Shown here: piece by piece, positions 33,214-45,100 of the stretch
Layout: the number at the start of each line of letters is the position of its first letter
Position numbering within the stretch: the stretch's first letter is position 1
Assembly (NCBI GenBank): GCA_026008535.1
Contig: BRKX01000004.1
Coordinates: 33,050,501 to 33,114,500, forward strand
Reading direction: 5' to 3'
From: Perilla frutescens
Lineage: Eukaryota; Streptophyta; Magnoliopsida; Lamiales; Lamiaceae
DNA: 64,000 bases
Translations under genes and position numbers: made by a program
Notes under the pieces: generated by a model
What the model was told of the DNA's origin: nothing
The model's database searches: none
What the model saw: only the letters and a program-made list of their open reading frames with translations

Positions 33214-34902
33214 TCATATCATCTTCCGCTTTCCCTTGGACACCCCCTTCTTCTTCTTGGCAGCAACCTCTATATCCTCAGACTCCTCATGCACATCTTC
33301 CATATCCTCATCGGCATCGGCATCATCTACTCCCCCTTTTTGTGCTGAAAGAAGATGAGTGAAGGCATCACGAATTTGAGTGAGATGATGGACAGCAGCA
33401 TTGATGTGATCAAGCTATTGAAGAAGTGACTCCATTAGTAATATTACAATGGGAATCCAAGGAGAGTCAGCAGCGATGGGATCAGAGGCCTTGGCGGACT
33501 GATGTGAGGCCGTAGCAACATCAGAAGAGGATTGTTTGAGTGTAGCAGCATCCGAGCCATAGGGCAGATCATTGATCCGTCCATCACCGGCTTTTAGCTG
33601 AACAATTGATATTGTCGGTTGCTCAGCAACAAACTTCTTTTTGCTCTCTTTCATGCCTTGATTTTTCTGTATGGCATGAATAAGACATGGAAACAGCAAG
33701 TGATTGGAGGATCTTGATTTGGAAGTTGCCTTAAGCACATACTCAAACACAGAAGCACCAAGGTTAAAAGGGAGGTGAGATCCAATTTTGTAAAGTAGAA
33801 TTGCTTGATCCACCATTAAGACAGAAGCATTTGATGTTGGAAGCCAGTTGCAAACAGTGAGCTTATGTAAAACTGTGTAAAAGAAGGTTAACTTGGATGA
33901 TGAAACTTTGTTCATCCACTTAGGAATGAGACCACCAGTGATAACGTTCACAACATCATCAATAAGATCAAGTGAAATCACGGTGTCCTCATTCCCGAAT
34001 CTAAGAAAAGAATTGATCACATTAGGGTTAAATTCCTAGATTTTATCCCTAACATACACAGTACCATAGCTCAATTTAGTAGGATCTCCCATGTCAATTG
34101 AGATGTTTGAGTAGAATTCAAACACCACATCAGGATCAAACGTTAACAACTCAGTAACAGACTTCCACAACCCTCTTTTCTTCAAAAAGACATCCATCCC
34201 ATGTTTTTTAAAACTTAACACATCAATCATTCTCTTAATTATAAAAGCCCTCTGAATAATTGACTTATAAGATAGTCTAGCCTCTTCCGAGTTAAACATT
34301 TTACTAAATGCGGAAGTAATATCAAGAGATGAACCTGATGGAGGTGAAGAAGGTGCTTTGATGTCTCAGCTAGGTCCCACCTTGGCTGGAGCAACAATGG
34401 ATTCAACATCACCAGATTCAGGTTCAGCTTTATTTGGAGATAGGGACTGTTCTTGAGATGACCCTGACTCATCCCTGAGAGAGTGCAACACAGCCTTGAT
34501 TGACTGATGCTTGGGCTTTTTGGAAGGTACCTCTTCAGTCTTGATGGCAGATTCACCGTGAAGACATTTGGATTTCCTCATCCGAGACAGCTTACTGGCC
34601 ATTTATGACAGAGACCTTGAATGTGACTCCAGATCAGGATCTATCAGATTCACCGGGTCTCCAAGAATATTAACAGTGAGGGGCTTAGAGTTTAGTACCT
34701 CTGTTCCGGGGGGAATGTTGAGGTCAGGATGACATTCTTCCTCAGCTGGTTTCAATAGGATGGTGATGTGAACATTGCCAAAATCTAGAGCAGCGGACGT
34801 AGAGGCAGACGGATTTTAAGTTGATATCGCTGAGGGAGACGGTTGAACGGTTACGGCTGGTGTTGAGGCAGAAGATGGATTTGCTTGATTCATCTCCATC
34901 AT
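33214..34902 (-). pseudogene. Element E: ORF2 (env-like), single frame with five stops
   Basis: From ATG at 34900-34902 one frame of 562 codons ends at TGA 33214-33216. It is broken only by nonsense codons at 34816, 34603, 34366, 34036 and 33415, with no frameshift. The N-terminal part is Ser/Thr/Pro-rich. The middle (about 34300-33700: DPDVVFEFYSNI, VINSFLRFG, CNWLPTSNASVL, ILLYKIG) resembles the putative plant transposon protein domain found in ORF2 of such elements. A predicted helical segment follows, then SAQKGGVDD overlapping a purine tract, and a basic tail (KKKKGVSKGKRK). No transmembrane segment is clear. Calling it env-like follows usage for Sireviruses; its function is unknown. Confidence 0.7.
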
Positions 34903-34946
34903 TTGCTTGAGAATCAACAATAGAGCCTGGTATTAGTTTGGATCAA
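34903..34946 (-). other. Upstream edge of E ORF2
   Basis: Short noncoding piece between the H insertion and the ORF2 start. ATCAA at 34942-34946 may be a decayed partner of ATCGG at 44691-44695, the target duplication of H. Confidence 0.4.
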
Positions 34947-36119
34947 TGATGTGATTCCGTCATGCTCAATAATATGAAAGAATATTAAAATACATAGACT
35001 CAAGAACGGAACACATGACGGACTAAGTAAGGGTTCAAAATAATACCGGGACTCGATATAAGACACAAAATAGCGGAAGACTTGAACTTAATTTGACTCA
35101 AATGTTTATGGTATGGAATTAGGATGTATATAGATGTGAGTAATGGTGAAGAAGGGCTGTAAAGGATAGGTTATGATAGAGTTTCGAACAACTTACGGTA
35201 TATGTGTTAATTAGGGCCTGAATAGCATGCATAGCTGAAAATCGACTTGAACGGCTTCGAACTCATATGGGACTCGATCTGGATGTGTAGGAATATTGTA
35301 GGATATGTACAACTTATGTTTGATGGGTGTTGGTGATGATGGACGTGGCTGGTGTTGTTGAAGATGAATCGCAACCCGATAAATCCCCCGTAGTCTCGAA
35401 CGTGCTACAAAAAACATACCTCAAAGTTGTTCTTCAATTAGCGAGTTCACCCTAATCCCTCGAGTGAATTAGAATGTTCCCTTGATATAAGACTCAAAGT
35501 TGCTAGCTTTAAGAATGGTGATTTATAACTAAATCAGCAACAGTGTTTGGTTGATCAACAAAAGATCGTGAGACAATTGAGAAAATAATTCTTTATTTCA
35601 TGCAACATCTAAAGAAAATAAAATACATGGATCCTATACATAAGGGGGAACAAAAATTATAGCTAAAAATAATAAAAATTGGACTAGGAAACTACCTAAA
35701 CTAGAATTCTAACTAGGAAAGAAGTTCACATAGTTAAAACTCTAATTACCTAGCTAAAAAGACCTTTTAGAAAACCCCTTAATAAAAACACACGAAAATT
35801 ATAATTAAATTAAATAAAATCTGATCTAAAATAAATAAATAAAATCTAAACTAGGATAAAATAATTCCCAATTAGGTTGGGCTTCCTTCAATCTTGGACT
35901 CCTTGAGATCGAACATGGACTGAATTAAATTACTTCACGAGCTACCCAACATGGACAAAATATTCCATGCAATTTGCATCCATGCACACATCATTCTTCA
36001 TGCACTTGTCTTCTTCAAACCTTGATCTCCAATCTTTAATTGTCAATAAAGTAACAATTTTGGGATCCTTTAATGGCAGCTTTGGATGGAACAATTTAAT
36101 GCTTGTCATGGTCTCATCA
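34947..36119 (-). repeat. H LTR 1 (outer 3' LTR)
   Basis: 1173 bp; minus strand begins TGATGAGACC and ends CACATCA. The most diverged of the four: about 28 differences from LTR 2 in the first 340 bp, by hand count. The gag frame continues across the purine tract into this LTR as far as 35942. Confidence 0.92.
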
Positions 36120-37207
36120 TTCCCCTCCTCTTGAAAAGAATTCGTCCTCAAATTCGAACGGCCTGGATCGAAAATGAACATGAACTGATCATCAATCTCT
36201 TTTGGGGGCTCAACAGTATCATGTGTCACATCTTTGGAAACCTATAAAATAATAACATTAAAAGTACATGGTTGACAAAAAATGTTAGAAATCACTTCCA
36301 AGTTTGCTTGTACGAGCTCCTCTTTAGAAATCGGCTTCTCTATGTTTGCTTGTACCAGCTCCTCTTTATCTTGAACCACTTCCAAGTTAATCTCACTCTC
36401 CATCTCTTTTTCTTCTTCGATAACGCTTTAACAAGTGGTAACATCTATCAATTCTTCAACAGATACTTCAACGGAAACGGTTAGCTCTAGAATAGGATCT
36501 TCTTTGATGGCAACAATCTCAGATGGTAACTCAATGTTGAGTTCCACTTCTTCTTCCTCGACTTCAGCTTGCCTTTCCTCGGCCTTAGCGTCGGTCGGGG
36601 GCTGAATTGATGGTGTAAACCATGTAGGTGGTGGTGATGTAGCTATGTGTGGTCGAACTATTGTTGTAGAATGTTCCAAATGTTGCTAAACTTGCTTAGC
36701 ATATTGCACCATGTCTTCTAACTCTTTGTAGTGATACACCGCTACCTTTTCTCGGATTGACCTTCGTAGACCAGCTAGAAATCTCTCCAATGTATCTTTT
36801 AGATACTCATCTACATCAACTAATCTGATGTCTTCAATCATTCCGTTGTAGTACTCATCTACACCACGGCCTCCTTGTTTAAGCTTGTGTAGCTTTTCCT
36901 CCAACTCACATTGGTAGTGGTCTGGAATGAAGCATTTCCAAATTTCATCTTTCAGCTCTCGCCATAAATTGATAGGTAGGAGGTGGTGTCGACGGCACCG
37001 GTTTTGCTGGAATCCCCACCATGTTGCTGCATAGTCTTTAAACTCCAAGGAAGCTAGTTGTACTTTCTTTGGCTCGGGAAAGTTGTAGCACTCAAAAACC
37101 TTGTCTATCTTTCTCTCCCAATCAAGGTAAGCATCGGGATCGTGTAGACCTTCAAACTCGGGGATGATTGTCTTGCTAGACGACTTAGGGGTATGGTCGT
37201 ACCTCAT
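35942..37207 (-). pseudogene. gag: Element H body 1: gag with C-terminal frame running into the LTR
   Basis: The start is ATG 37205-37207, the only body that keeps it. The capsid domain (KTIIPEFEGLHDPDAYLDWE, AATWWGFQQNR, FIPDHYQ, VDEYYNGMIE) resembles the gag of CRM/Reina-type chromoviruses. A stop (TAG 36686) ends the first part, then the same frame continues as an acidic Glu-rich tail with stops at 36428 and 36242. After 36242 it still reads open through the purine tract (FQEEGN) and 35 or more codons into LTR 1, ending FVHVG at 35942. No zinc knuckle, protease or RT. The primer site is at 37976-37986. Confidence 0.78.
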
Positions 37208-37988
37208 AGTACCTACATAAGTAACAAACGTGAAGAAATAAAAGACCTCACAATCCTCACTTTTCTCTCGTTTGTTTCCACTCTTGTTTTTTTCACTCGT
37301 GTATCACTCACGTATATGGTGCAAAGTGTGTAAATGAAGTGTATATGGGGTGGTGTAAACTGAATTTTTTTTTTCCAATTTTTTTTTTCAGATTTTTTTT
37401 AGCTGTAATACAACTCAACTCAATTAGAACAGAAACGATATCACACTATAAGAGTAAACAACGAACTGAACTCAATGAAAAATAAACTAATTTTTTTTTC
37501 AGAATAGTATTTTTTTGAATTGCAATACTACACGACTCAACTAGATTAGCAACAATACGACACTAAGAAGATAAACACAAGTTGAATGCAAAGAGAACAA
37601 ATCTGATTTTTTTTCACGTGTTTTTTTGGTACTGTTCCTCTATTTTTTTGAACAGTTTTTTTATTTTTTGCAATTCAACTCTCTTCTAACTAAACAAAAT
37701 AATAACAACCTCTAATCAAGAGACCACAAACTGGAACAATAGAATCAAATCAGAATTTTTTTCAACTGTTCTCTTTTTTTTTCGAACAATATGTTTTTTT
37801 TAACAGTAGCTTTTTTTTGAATTGGCGCCTCTTCTCTCTTCTTTTTTTTTAGCCGATGGCTTTTCTTCTCTTTGTTTTAAATGAATATGCAGATTACAAC
37901 TTGATAAACAATGAACAAAAATTAAACAAAAGATACGACCCGGTATTGAACCATGAACAGCTATTACCGTCGTGTCTCTGATACCACA
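37208..37988 (-). other. Leader of H body 1 with primer site
   Basis: TGGTATCAGAG (minus strand, 37976-37986) is an initiator-Met primer site two bases from LTR 2. The leader holds roughly a dozen A-runs of seven or more bases on the minus strand. The same leader recurs in bodies 2 (40221-41010, primer site 40998-41008) and 3 (43242-44013, primer site 44001-44011). Confidence 0.82.
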
Positions 37989-39167
37989 TGATGTGATTCC
38001 GTTATGCTCAAGAACATGAAAGAATATCAGAATACGCAGACTCAAGAACGGAACACACGACGGACTAAGTAAGGGTTCAAAATAATACCGGAACTCGATA
38101 TAAGACACAAAATAGCGGAAGACTTGAACTGATTTTGACTCGAATGTTTATGGTATGGACTTATGATGTATATGGATGTGATTAATGGTGAAGAAGGGCT
38201 GGAGAGGATAGGTTATGATAGAGTTTCGAACAACTTATGGTATATGTGCTAATTAGGGCCTGAATAGCACGTATAGCTGGAAATCGACTCGAACGGCTTC
38301 GAACTCATGTGGGACTCAATCTGAACATGTAGAAATATTATAAGACGCGTACGACTTGTGGTTGATGGGTGTTGTTGATGATGCACGTGGCTGGTGTTGT
38401 TGAAGATGAATCGCAACCCGATAAATCCCTTGTAGTCTCGAACGTACTACAAAAAACGTACCTCAAAGTTGTTCTTCGATTAGCGAGTTCACCCTAATCC
38501 CTCGAGTGAATTAGAATGTTCTCTTGATATAAGACTCAAAGTTGCTAGCTTTAAGAATGGTGATTTATGACTAAATCAGCAAAAGTGTTTCGTTGATCAA
38601 CAAAAGATCGTGAGACAATTGAGAAAATAACTATTTATTTCATGCAACGTCTAAAGAAAATAAAATACATGGATCCCTTATTTATACATAAGGGGGAACG
38701 AAAATTATAGCTAAAAATAATAAAAATTGGACTAGGAAACTACCTAAACTAGAATTCTAACTAGGAAAGAAGTTCCCATAATTAAAACTCTAATTACCTA
38801 GCTAAAAAGACCTTTTAGAAAACCCCTTAATAAAAACACATGAAAATTATAATTAAATTAAATAAAATTTGATCTAAAATAAATAAATAAAATCTAAACT
38901 AGGATAAAATAATTCCCAATTAAGTTGGGCTTCCTTCAATCTTGGACTCCTTGAGATCGAACATGGACTGAATTAAATTACTTTATGAGCTACCCAACAT
39001 GGACGAAATATTCCATGCAATTTACGTCCATGCACACTTCATTCTTCATGCACTTGTCTTCTTCAAACCTTGATCTCTAATCTTTAATTGTCAGTAAAGT
39101 AATAATTTTGGGATCCTTTAATGGCAGCTTTGGATGGAACAATTTGATGCTTGTCATGGTCTCATCA
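37989..39167 (-). repeat. H LTR 2
   Basis: 1179 bp, internal copy of the array. An extra A after the purine tract, near 39184, breaks the frame that crosses from gag into the LTR in the other copies. Confidence 0.92.
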
Positions 39168-39349
39168 TTCCCCTCCTCTTGAAAAAGAATTCATCCTCGA
39201 ATTCGAACGGCCTGGATCGAAAATGAACACGAACTGATCATCAATCTCTTTTGGGGGCTCAACAGTATCATGTGTCACATCTTTGGAAACCTATAAAATA
39301 ATGAGATTAAAAGTACATGGTTGACAACAAATGTTAGAAATCAGCGGTT

Positions 39350-40220
39350 TCTCCATGTTTGCTTGTACGAGGTCCTCTTTATCTTCAACCACTTCCAAGT
39401 TGATCTCACTCTCCATCTCTTTTTCTTCTTCAATAACGCTTTCACAAGTGGAAACATCTATCAATTCTTCAAGAGATACTTCAACGGAAACGGTTAGCTC
39501 TAGAATAGGATCTTCTTTGATGGCAACGATCTCAAATGGTAACTAAACGTTGAGTTCTACTTCTTCTTCCTCGACTTCAGCTTGCCTTTCCTCAGGTTTA
39601 GCGTCGGTCGGGGGCTGAATTGATGGTGTAAACCATGTAGGTGGTGGTCATGTAGCTATGTGTGGTCGAACTATTGGTGTAGAATATTCCAAATGTCGCC
39701 CAACTTGCTTAGCATATTGCACCATGTCTTCTAACTCTTCGTAGTGATATACTGCTACCTTTTCTCAGATTGACCTTCGTAGACAAGCTAGAAATCTCTC
39801 CATTGTATCTTCTAGATACTCATCTACATCAACTAATCTCATGCCTTCAATCATTCCATTGTAGTACTCATCTACACCACGGTCTCCTTGTTTAAGCTTG
39901 GGTAGCTTCTCCTCCAACTCCCATTGGTAGTGGTCTGGAATGAAGCGTTTCCGCATTTCATCTTTCTGCTCTCGCCATGAATTGATGGGTAGGAGGTGGT
40001 CTCGACGTCACCGGTTTTGCTGGAATCCCCACCATGTTGCTGCATAGCCTTTAAACTCCAACGAAGCTAGTTGTACTTTCTTTGGCTCGGGAAAGTTGTA
40101 GCACTCAAAAACCTTGTCTATCTTTCGCTCCCAATGAAGGTAAGCATCGGGATCGTGTAGACCTTCAAACTTGGGGATGATTGTCTTGCTAGACGACTTA
40201 GGGGTATGGTCGTACCTTAT
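39350..40220 (-). pseudogene. gag: Element H body 2: gag, start codon lost
   Basis: Same protein as body 1, but the ATG is ATA at 40218-40220, and stops interrupt the capsid (one after WWGFQQNR, one after LRRSI). The longest open piece is 39765-39956. The acidic C-terminal tail is retained with scattered stops. Confidence 0.78.
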
Positions 40221-41010
40221 AGTACCTACATAAGTAACAAACGTGAAGAAATAAAAGACCTCACAATCCTCACTTTTCTCTCGTTTGTTTCCACTCTCTT
40301 TTTTTTCACTCGTGTATCACTCAAGTATATGGTGCAAAGTGTGTGAATGTAGTGTATATGTGGTGGTGTAAACTGAATTTTTTTTTTCCAATTTTTTTTT
40401 CAGATTTTTTTTTTGCTGTAATACAACTCAACTCAACAAGAACAGAAACAATATCACACTAGAAGAGTAAACAACGAACTGAACTCAATGAAAAACATAC
40501 TAATGTTTTTTTTCAGAATAGTTTTTTTTTAACTGCAATGCTACACGACTCAACTAGATTAGCAAAAATACGACACTAGGAAGATAAACACAAGCTGAAT
40601 GCAAAGAGAACAAATCATATTTTTTTTCACGTGTTTTTTTGGAACTGTTCCTCTTTTTTTTTTTGAAAAGTTTTTTTTTTTTTGCAATTCAACTCTCTTC
40701 TAACTAAACAAAACAATAACAACCTCTAATCAAGAGACCACAAACTGGAACAATAGAATCAAATCAGATTTTTTTTTAACTGCTCTCTTTTTTTTTCGAA
40801 CAATATCTTTTTTTAACAGTATCTTTTTTTTGAATCGGCCCCTCTTCTCTCTTCTTTTTTTTAGCCGATGGATGTTTTTTTCTTTTTTTTTCAATGAATA
40901 TGCAGATTACAACTCGATAAATAATGCACAAAATGAACAAAAATTAAACAAAAGTTACGACCCGGTATTGAACCACGAATAACTATTGCCGTCATGTCTC
41001 TGATACCACA

Positions 41011-42189
41011 TGATGTTATTCCATCATACTCAAGAACATGAAAGAATATCAGAATACGCAGACTCAAGAACGGAACACATGATAGACTAAGTAAAGGTTC
41101 AAAATAATACCGGGACTCGATATAAGACACAAAATAGCGGAAGACTTGAATTGATTTTGACTCGAATGTTTATGGTATGGACTTAGGATGTATATGGATG
41201 TGATTAATGGTGAAGAAGGTCTGGAGATGATAGGTTATGATAGAGTTTCAAACAACTTACGGTATATGTGCTAATTATGGCCTAAATAGCATGTATAGCT
41301 GGAAATCGACTCGAACGGCTTCGAACTCATGTGGGACTCGATCTGAACATGTAGAAATATTGTAGGACGCGTACGACTTTTGGTTGATGGTTGTTGGTGA
41401 TGATGGATATGGCTGGTGTTATTGAAGATGAATCGCAACCCGATAAATCCCCTGCAGTCTCGAACGTACTACAAAAAACGTACCTCAAAGTTGTTCTTCG
41501 ATTAGCGAGTTCACCCTAATCCTTCGAGTGAATTAGAATGTTCCCTTGATATAAGACTCAAAGTTGCTATCTTTAAGAATGGTGATTTATGACTCAATCA
41601 GCAAAAGTGTTTGGTTGATCAACAAAAGATCGTGTGACAATTGAGAAAATAACTCTTTATTTCATGCAACATCTAAAGAAAATAAAATACATGGATCCCT
41701 TATTTATACATAAGGGGAAACGAAAATTATAGCTAAAAATAATAAAAATTGGACTAGGAAACTACCTAAACTAGAATTCTAACTAGGAAAGAAGTTCCCA
41801 TAATTAAAACTCTATTTACCTAGCTAAAAAGACCTTTTAGAAAACCCCTTAATAAAAACACACGAAAATTATAATTAAATTAAATAAAATTTGATCTAAA
41901 ATAAATAAATAAAATCTAAACAAGGATAAAATAATTCCCAATTAAGTTGGGCTTCCTTCAATCTTGGACTCCTTGAGATCGAACATGGACTGAATTAAAT
42001 TACTTCATGAGCTACCCAACATGGACGAAATATTCCATGCAATTTACGTCCATGCACACTTCATTCTTCGTGCACTTGTCTTCTTCAAACCTTGATCTCC
42101 AATCTTTAATTGTCAATAAAGTAACAATTTTGGGATCCTTTAATGGCAGCTTTGGATGGAACAATTTGATACTTGTCATGGTCTCATCA
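41011..42189 (-). repeat. H LTR 3
   Basis: 1179 bp, same boundaries as LTR 2 and closer to it than to LTR 1. The reading frame from body 3 crosses the purine tract into this LTR and ends at 42012. Confidence 0.92.
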
Positions 42190-43241
42190 TTCCCCTCCTC
42201 TTGTAAAGAATTCGTCCTCGAATTCGAATGGCCTGGATCGAAAATAAACACGAACTGATCATCAATCTCTTTTGGGGGCTCAACAGTATCATCTGTCACA
42301 TCTTTGGAAACCTATAAAATAATGACATTAAAAGTACATGGTTAACAAAAAATGTTAGAAATCAACGGCTTCTCCATGTTTGCTTGTACGAGGTCCTCTT
42401 TATCTTCAACCACTTCCAAGTTGATCTCACTCTCCATCTCTTTCTCTTCTTCGATAATGCTTTCACAAGTGGCAACATCTATCAATTCTTCAAGAGATAC
42501 TTCAATGGAAACGGTTAGCTCTAGAATAGGATCTTCTTTGATGGCAACAATCTCAGATGGTAACTCAACATTGAGTTCCACTTCTTCTTCCTCGACTTCA
42601 GCTTGCCTTTCCTCGGGTTTAGCGTCGGTCAGGGGCTGAATTGATGGTGTAAACCATGTAGGTGGTGGTGATGTAGCTATGTGTGGTCGAACTATTGGTG
42701 TAGAATGTTCCAAATGTCGCTCAACTTGCTTAGCATATTGCACCATGTCTTCTCACTCCTCGTAGTGATATACTGCTACCTTTTCTCGGATTGACCTTCG
42801 TAGACTAGCTAGAAATTTCTCCATTGTATCTTCTAGATACTCATCTACATCAACTAATCTTATGTCTTCAATCATTCCGTTGTAGTACTCATCTATACCA
42901 CGGCCTCCTTATTTAAGCTTGTGTAGCTTTTCCTCCAACTCCCATTGGTAGTGATCTGGAATGAAGCGTTTCCGCATTTCATCTTTCAGCTTTCGCCATG
43001 AATTGATGGGTAGTAGGTGGTCTCGACGGCACCGGTTTTGCTGGAATCCCCACCATGTTGCTGCATTGCCTTTAAACTCCAAGGAAGCTAGTTGTACTTT
43101 CTTTGGCTCGGAAAAGTTGTAGCACTCAAAAACCTTGTCTATCTTTCGCTCCCAATAAAGGTAAGCATCGGGATCGTGTAGACCTTCAAACTCGGGGATG
43201 ATTGTCTTGCTAGACAACTTAGGGGTATGGTCGTACCTAAT
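42012..43241 (-). pseudogene. gag: Element H body 3: gag with frame running into LTR 3
   Basis: The start codon is ATT at 43239-43241. The capsid part (43217-42909) ends at a stop after KLHKLK. The acidic tail is open at 42746-42342. After a stop at the same place as in body 1, the frame is open again at 42299-42012 through the purine tract and into the LTR (SLQEEGNDETMTSIKLFHP...FVHVG). Confidence 0.78.
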
Positions 43242-44013
43242 AGTACCTACCTAAGTAAGAAACGTTAAGAAATAAAAGACCTCACAATCCTCACTTGTCT
43301 CTCGTTTGTTTCCACTCTCTTTTTTTTTCATTCGTGTATCACTCAAGTATATGGTGCAAAGTGTGTGAATGTAGTGTATATGGGGTGGTATAAACTGAAT
43401 TTTTTTTTCCAATTTTTTTTTTCAGATTTTTTTTTTGGTGTAATACAACTCAACTCAACTAGAACAGAAACGATATCACACTATAAGAGTAAACAACGAA
43501 CTGAACTCAATGAAAAACAAACTAATTTTTTTTTCAGAATAGTTTTTTTTTTAAACTGCAATACTACACGACTCAACTAGATTAGCCACAATACGACAAT
43601 AGGAAGATAATCACAAGCTGAATGCAAAGAGAACAAATCTGATTTTTTTTTTCATGTGTTTTTTTGGAACTGTTCCTCTTTTTTTTAACAGTTTTTTTTT
43701 TGCAATTCAACTCTCTTCTAACTAAACAAAACAATAACAACCTCTAATGAAGAGACCACAAACTGGAACAATAAAATCAAATCAAATTTTTTTTTAACTG
43801 TTCTCTTTTTTTTTCGAACAGTATCTTTTTTTTTGAATCGGCGCCTCTTCTCTCTTCTTTTTTTTTTAGCCGATGGTTTTTCTTTTCTTTTTTTCAATGA
43901 ATATGCAGATTACAACTCGATAAACAATGAACAAAATGAACAAAAATTATACAAAAGATACGACCCGGTATTGAACCACGAACAGCTATTGCCATTGTGT
44001 CTCTGATACCACA

Positions 44014-44690
44014 TGATGTGATTCTGTCATGCTCAAGAACATGAAAGAATATCAGAATACGCAGACTCAAGAATGGAACACACGACGGACTAAGTAAGGG
44101 TTCAAAATAATACCGGGACTCGATATAAGACACAAAATAGCGGAAGACTTGAACTGATTTTGACTCGAATGTTTATAGTATGGACTTAGGATGTATATGG
44201 ATGTGATTAATGGTGAAGAAGGTCTGGAGAGGACAGGTTATGATAGAGTTTCGAACAACTTACGGTATATGCGTTAATTATGGCTTAAATAGCACGTATA
44301 GCTGTAAATCGACTCGAACGGCTTCGAACTCATGTGGGACTCAATCTGAACATGTAGAAATATTGTAGGACGTGTACGACTTATGGTTGATGGGTGTTGG
44401 TGATGATGGACGTGGCTAGTTTTGTTGAAGATGAATCACAACCCGATTAAGTTTGGCTTCAATCTTGGACTCCTTAATATCGAACATGGACTAAATTAAA
44501 TTACTTCATGAGCTACCTAACATGGACGAAATATTCCATGCAATTCACGTCCATGCACACTTCATTCCTCATGCACTTGTCTTCTTCAAACCTTGATCTC
44601 CAATCGTTAATTGTCAACAAAGTAATAGTTTTGGGATCCTTTAATGGCAGCTTTGGATAGAACAATTTGATGCTTGTCATGGTCTCATTA
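44014..44690 (-). repeat. H LTR 4 (outer 5' LTR) with internal deletion
   Basis: 677 bp: it joins ACCCGAT to TAAGTTTGG near 44446, so about 500 bp of the LTR middle is missing. The outer end reads CTCATTA instead of CTCATCA. Confidence 0.87.
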
Positions 44691-45100
44691 ATCGGCCAAA
44701 GATTCAAGAAATCAAAGGAAAATTTTGGGAGCAGATGCGGAGAAGACGAACTGTTTGAAGATTTGAGAGAGAGAAAAAATGAGAAGAGAGAGACAAAAAA
44801 ACTTTAAATAATGAAAGGGATATATCGAGCTCTCTTCTTATCATATCACATGATATGAGAGTCAGCTTATCATATCCAAAATTAAATATTATATATATAT
44901 ATATATAATTTTTTTTATATAGAAATAGATTCTGATAATTAAAGTATGTTGACTTGTTATGATTGAATAAATTCACATGAATTAATTCATTATATAAAAT
45001 CATAACTACCTAACTTCACTTTAATTGATCTTAATGAACATAGATCTCCTGATGTCAAGACAAACAGCATTCTTTTGAACATCAGGATCTCAAACTCCAT
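44691..45100 (-). other. Post-pol spacer of element E with hairpin
   Basis: No gene. A hairpin with arms AGATCTCCTGATGT and ACATCAGGATCT (45042-45090, two-base bulge) lies about 10 bp after the pol stop, matching in position the hairpins of G and F. Further down are an AT run (about 44887-44909) and an inverted repeat TCATATCA/TGATATGA near 44840. Confidence 0.55.

Larger units (their letters stand above)
34947..44690 (-). mobile_element. Element H: tandem array of a gag-only gypsy element (4 LTRs, 3 bodies)
   Basis: LTRs at 34947-36119, 37989-39167, 41011-42189 and 44014-44690 alternate with three bodies. The unit period is 3042, 3022 and 3003 bp. Each body has an initiator-Met primer site two bases from its LTR, a leader with many A-tracts, a chromovirus-type gag without protease or polymerase, and a purine tract AAGAGGAGGGGAA before the next LTR. 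Unequal recombination between LTRs of a single insertion would produce this. The array sits in E between pol and ORF2. Target duplication is uncertain: ATCAA versus ATCGG. Confidence 0.93.

Noticed and set aside
33214..34902. ORF2 as a true viral envelope gene
   Set aside because: No signal peptide, cleavage site or membrane anchor visible; a plant ORF2-type domain and a basic tail instead.
34942..44695. A firm target duplication for the H array
   Set aside because: The flanks ATCAA and ATCGG agree at three of five positions. C-to-T decay could explain this, but it is not proof.
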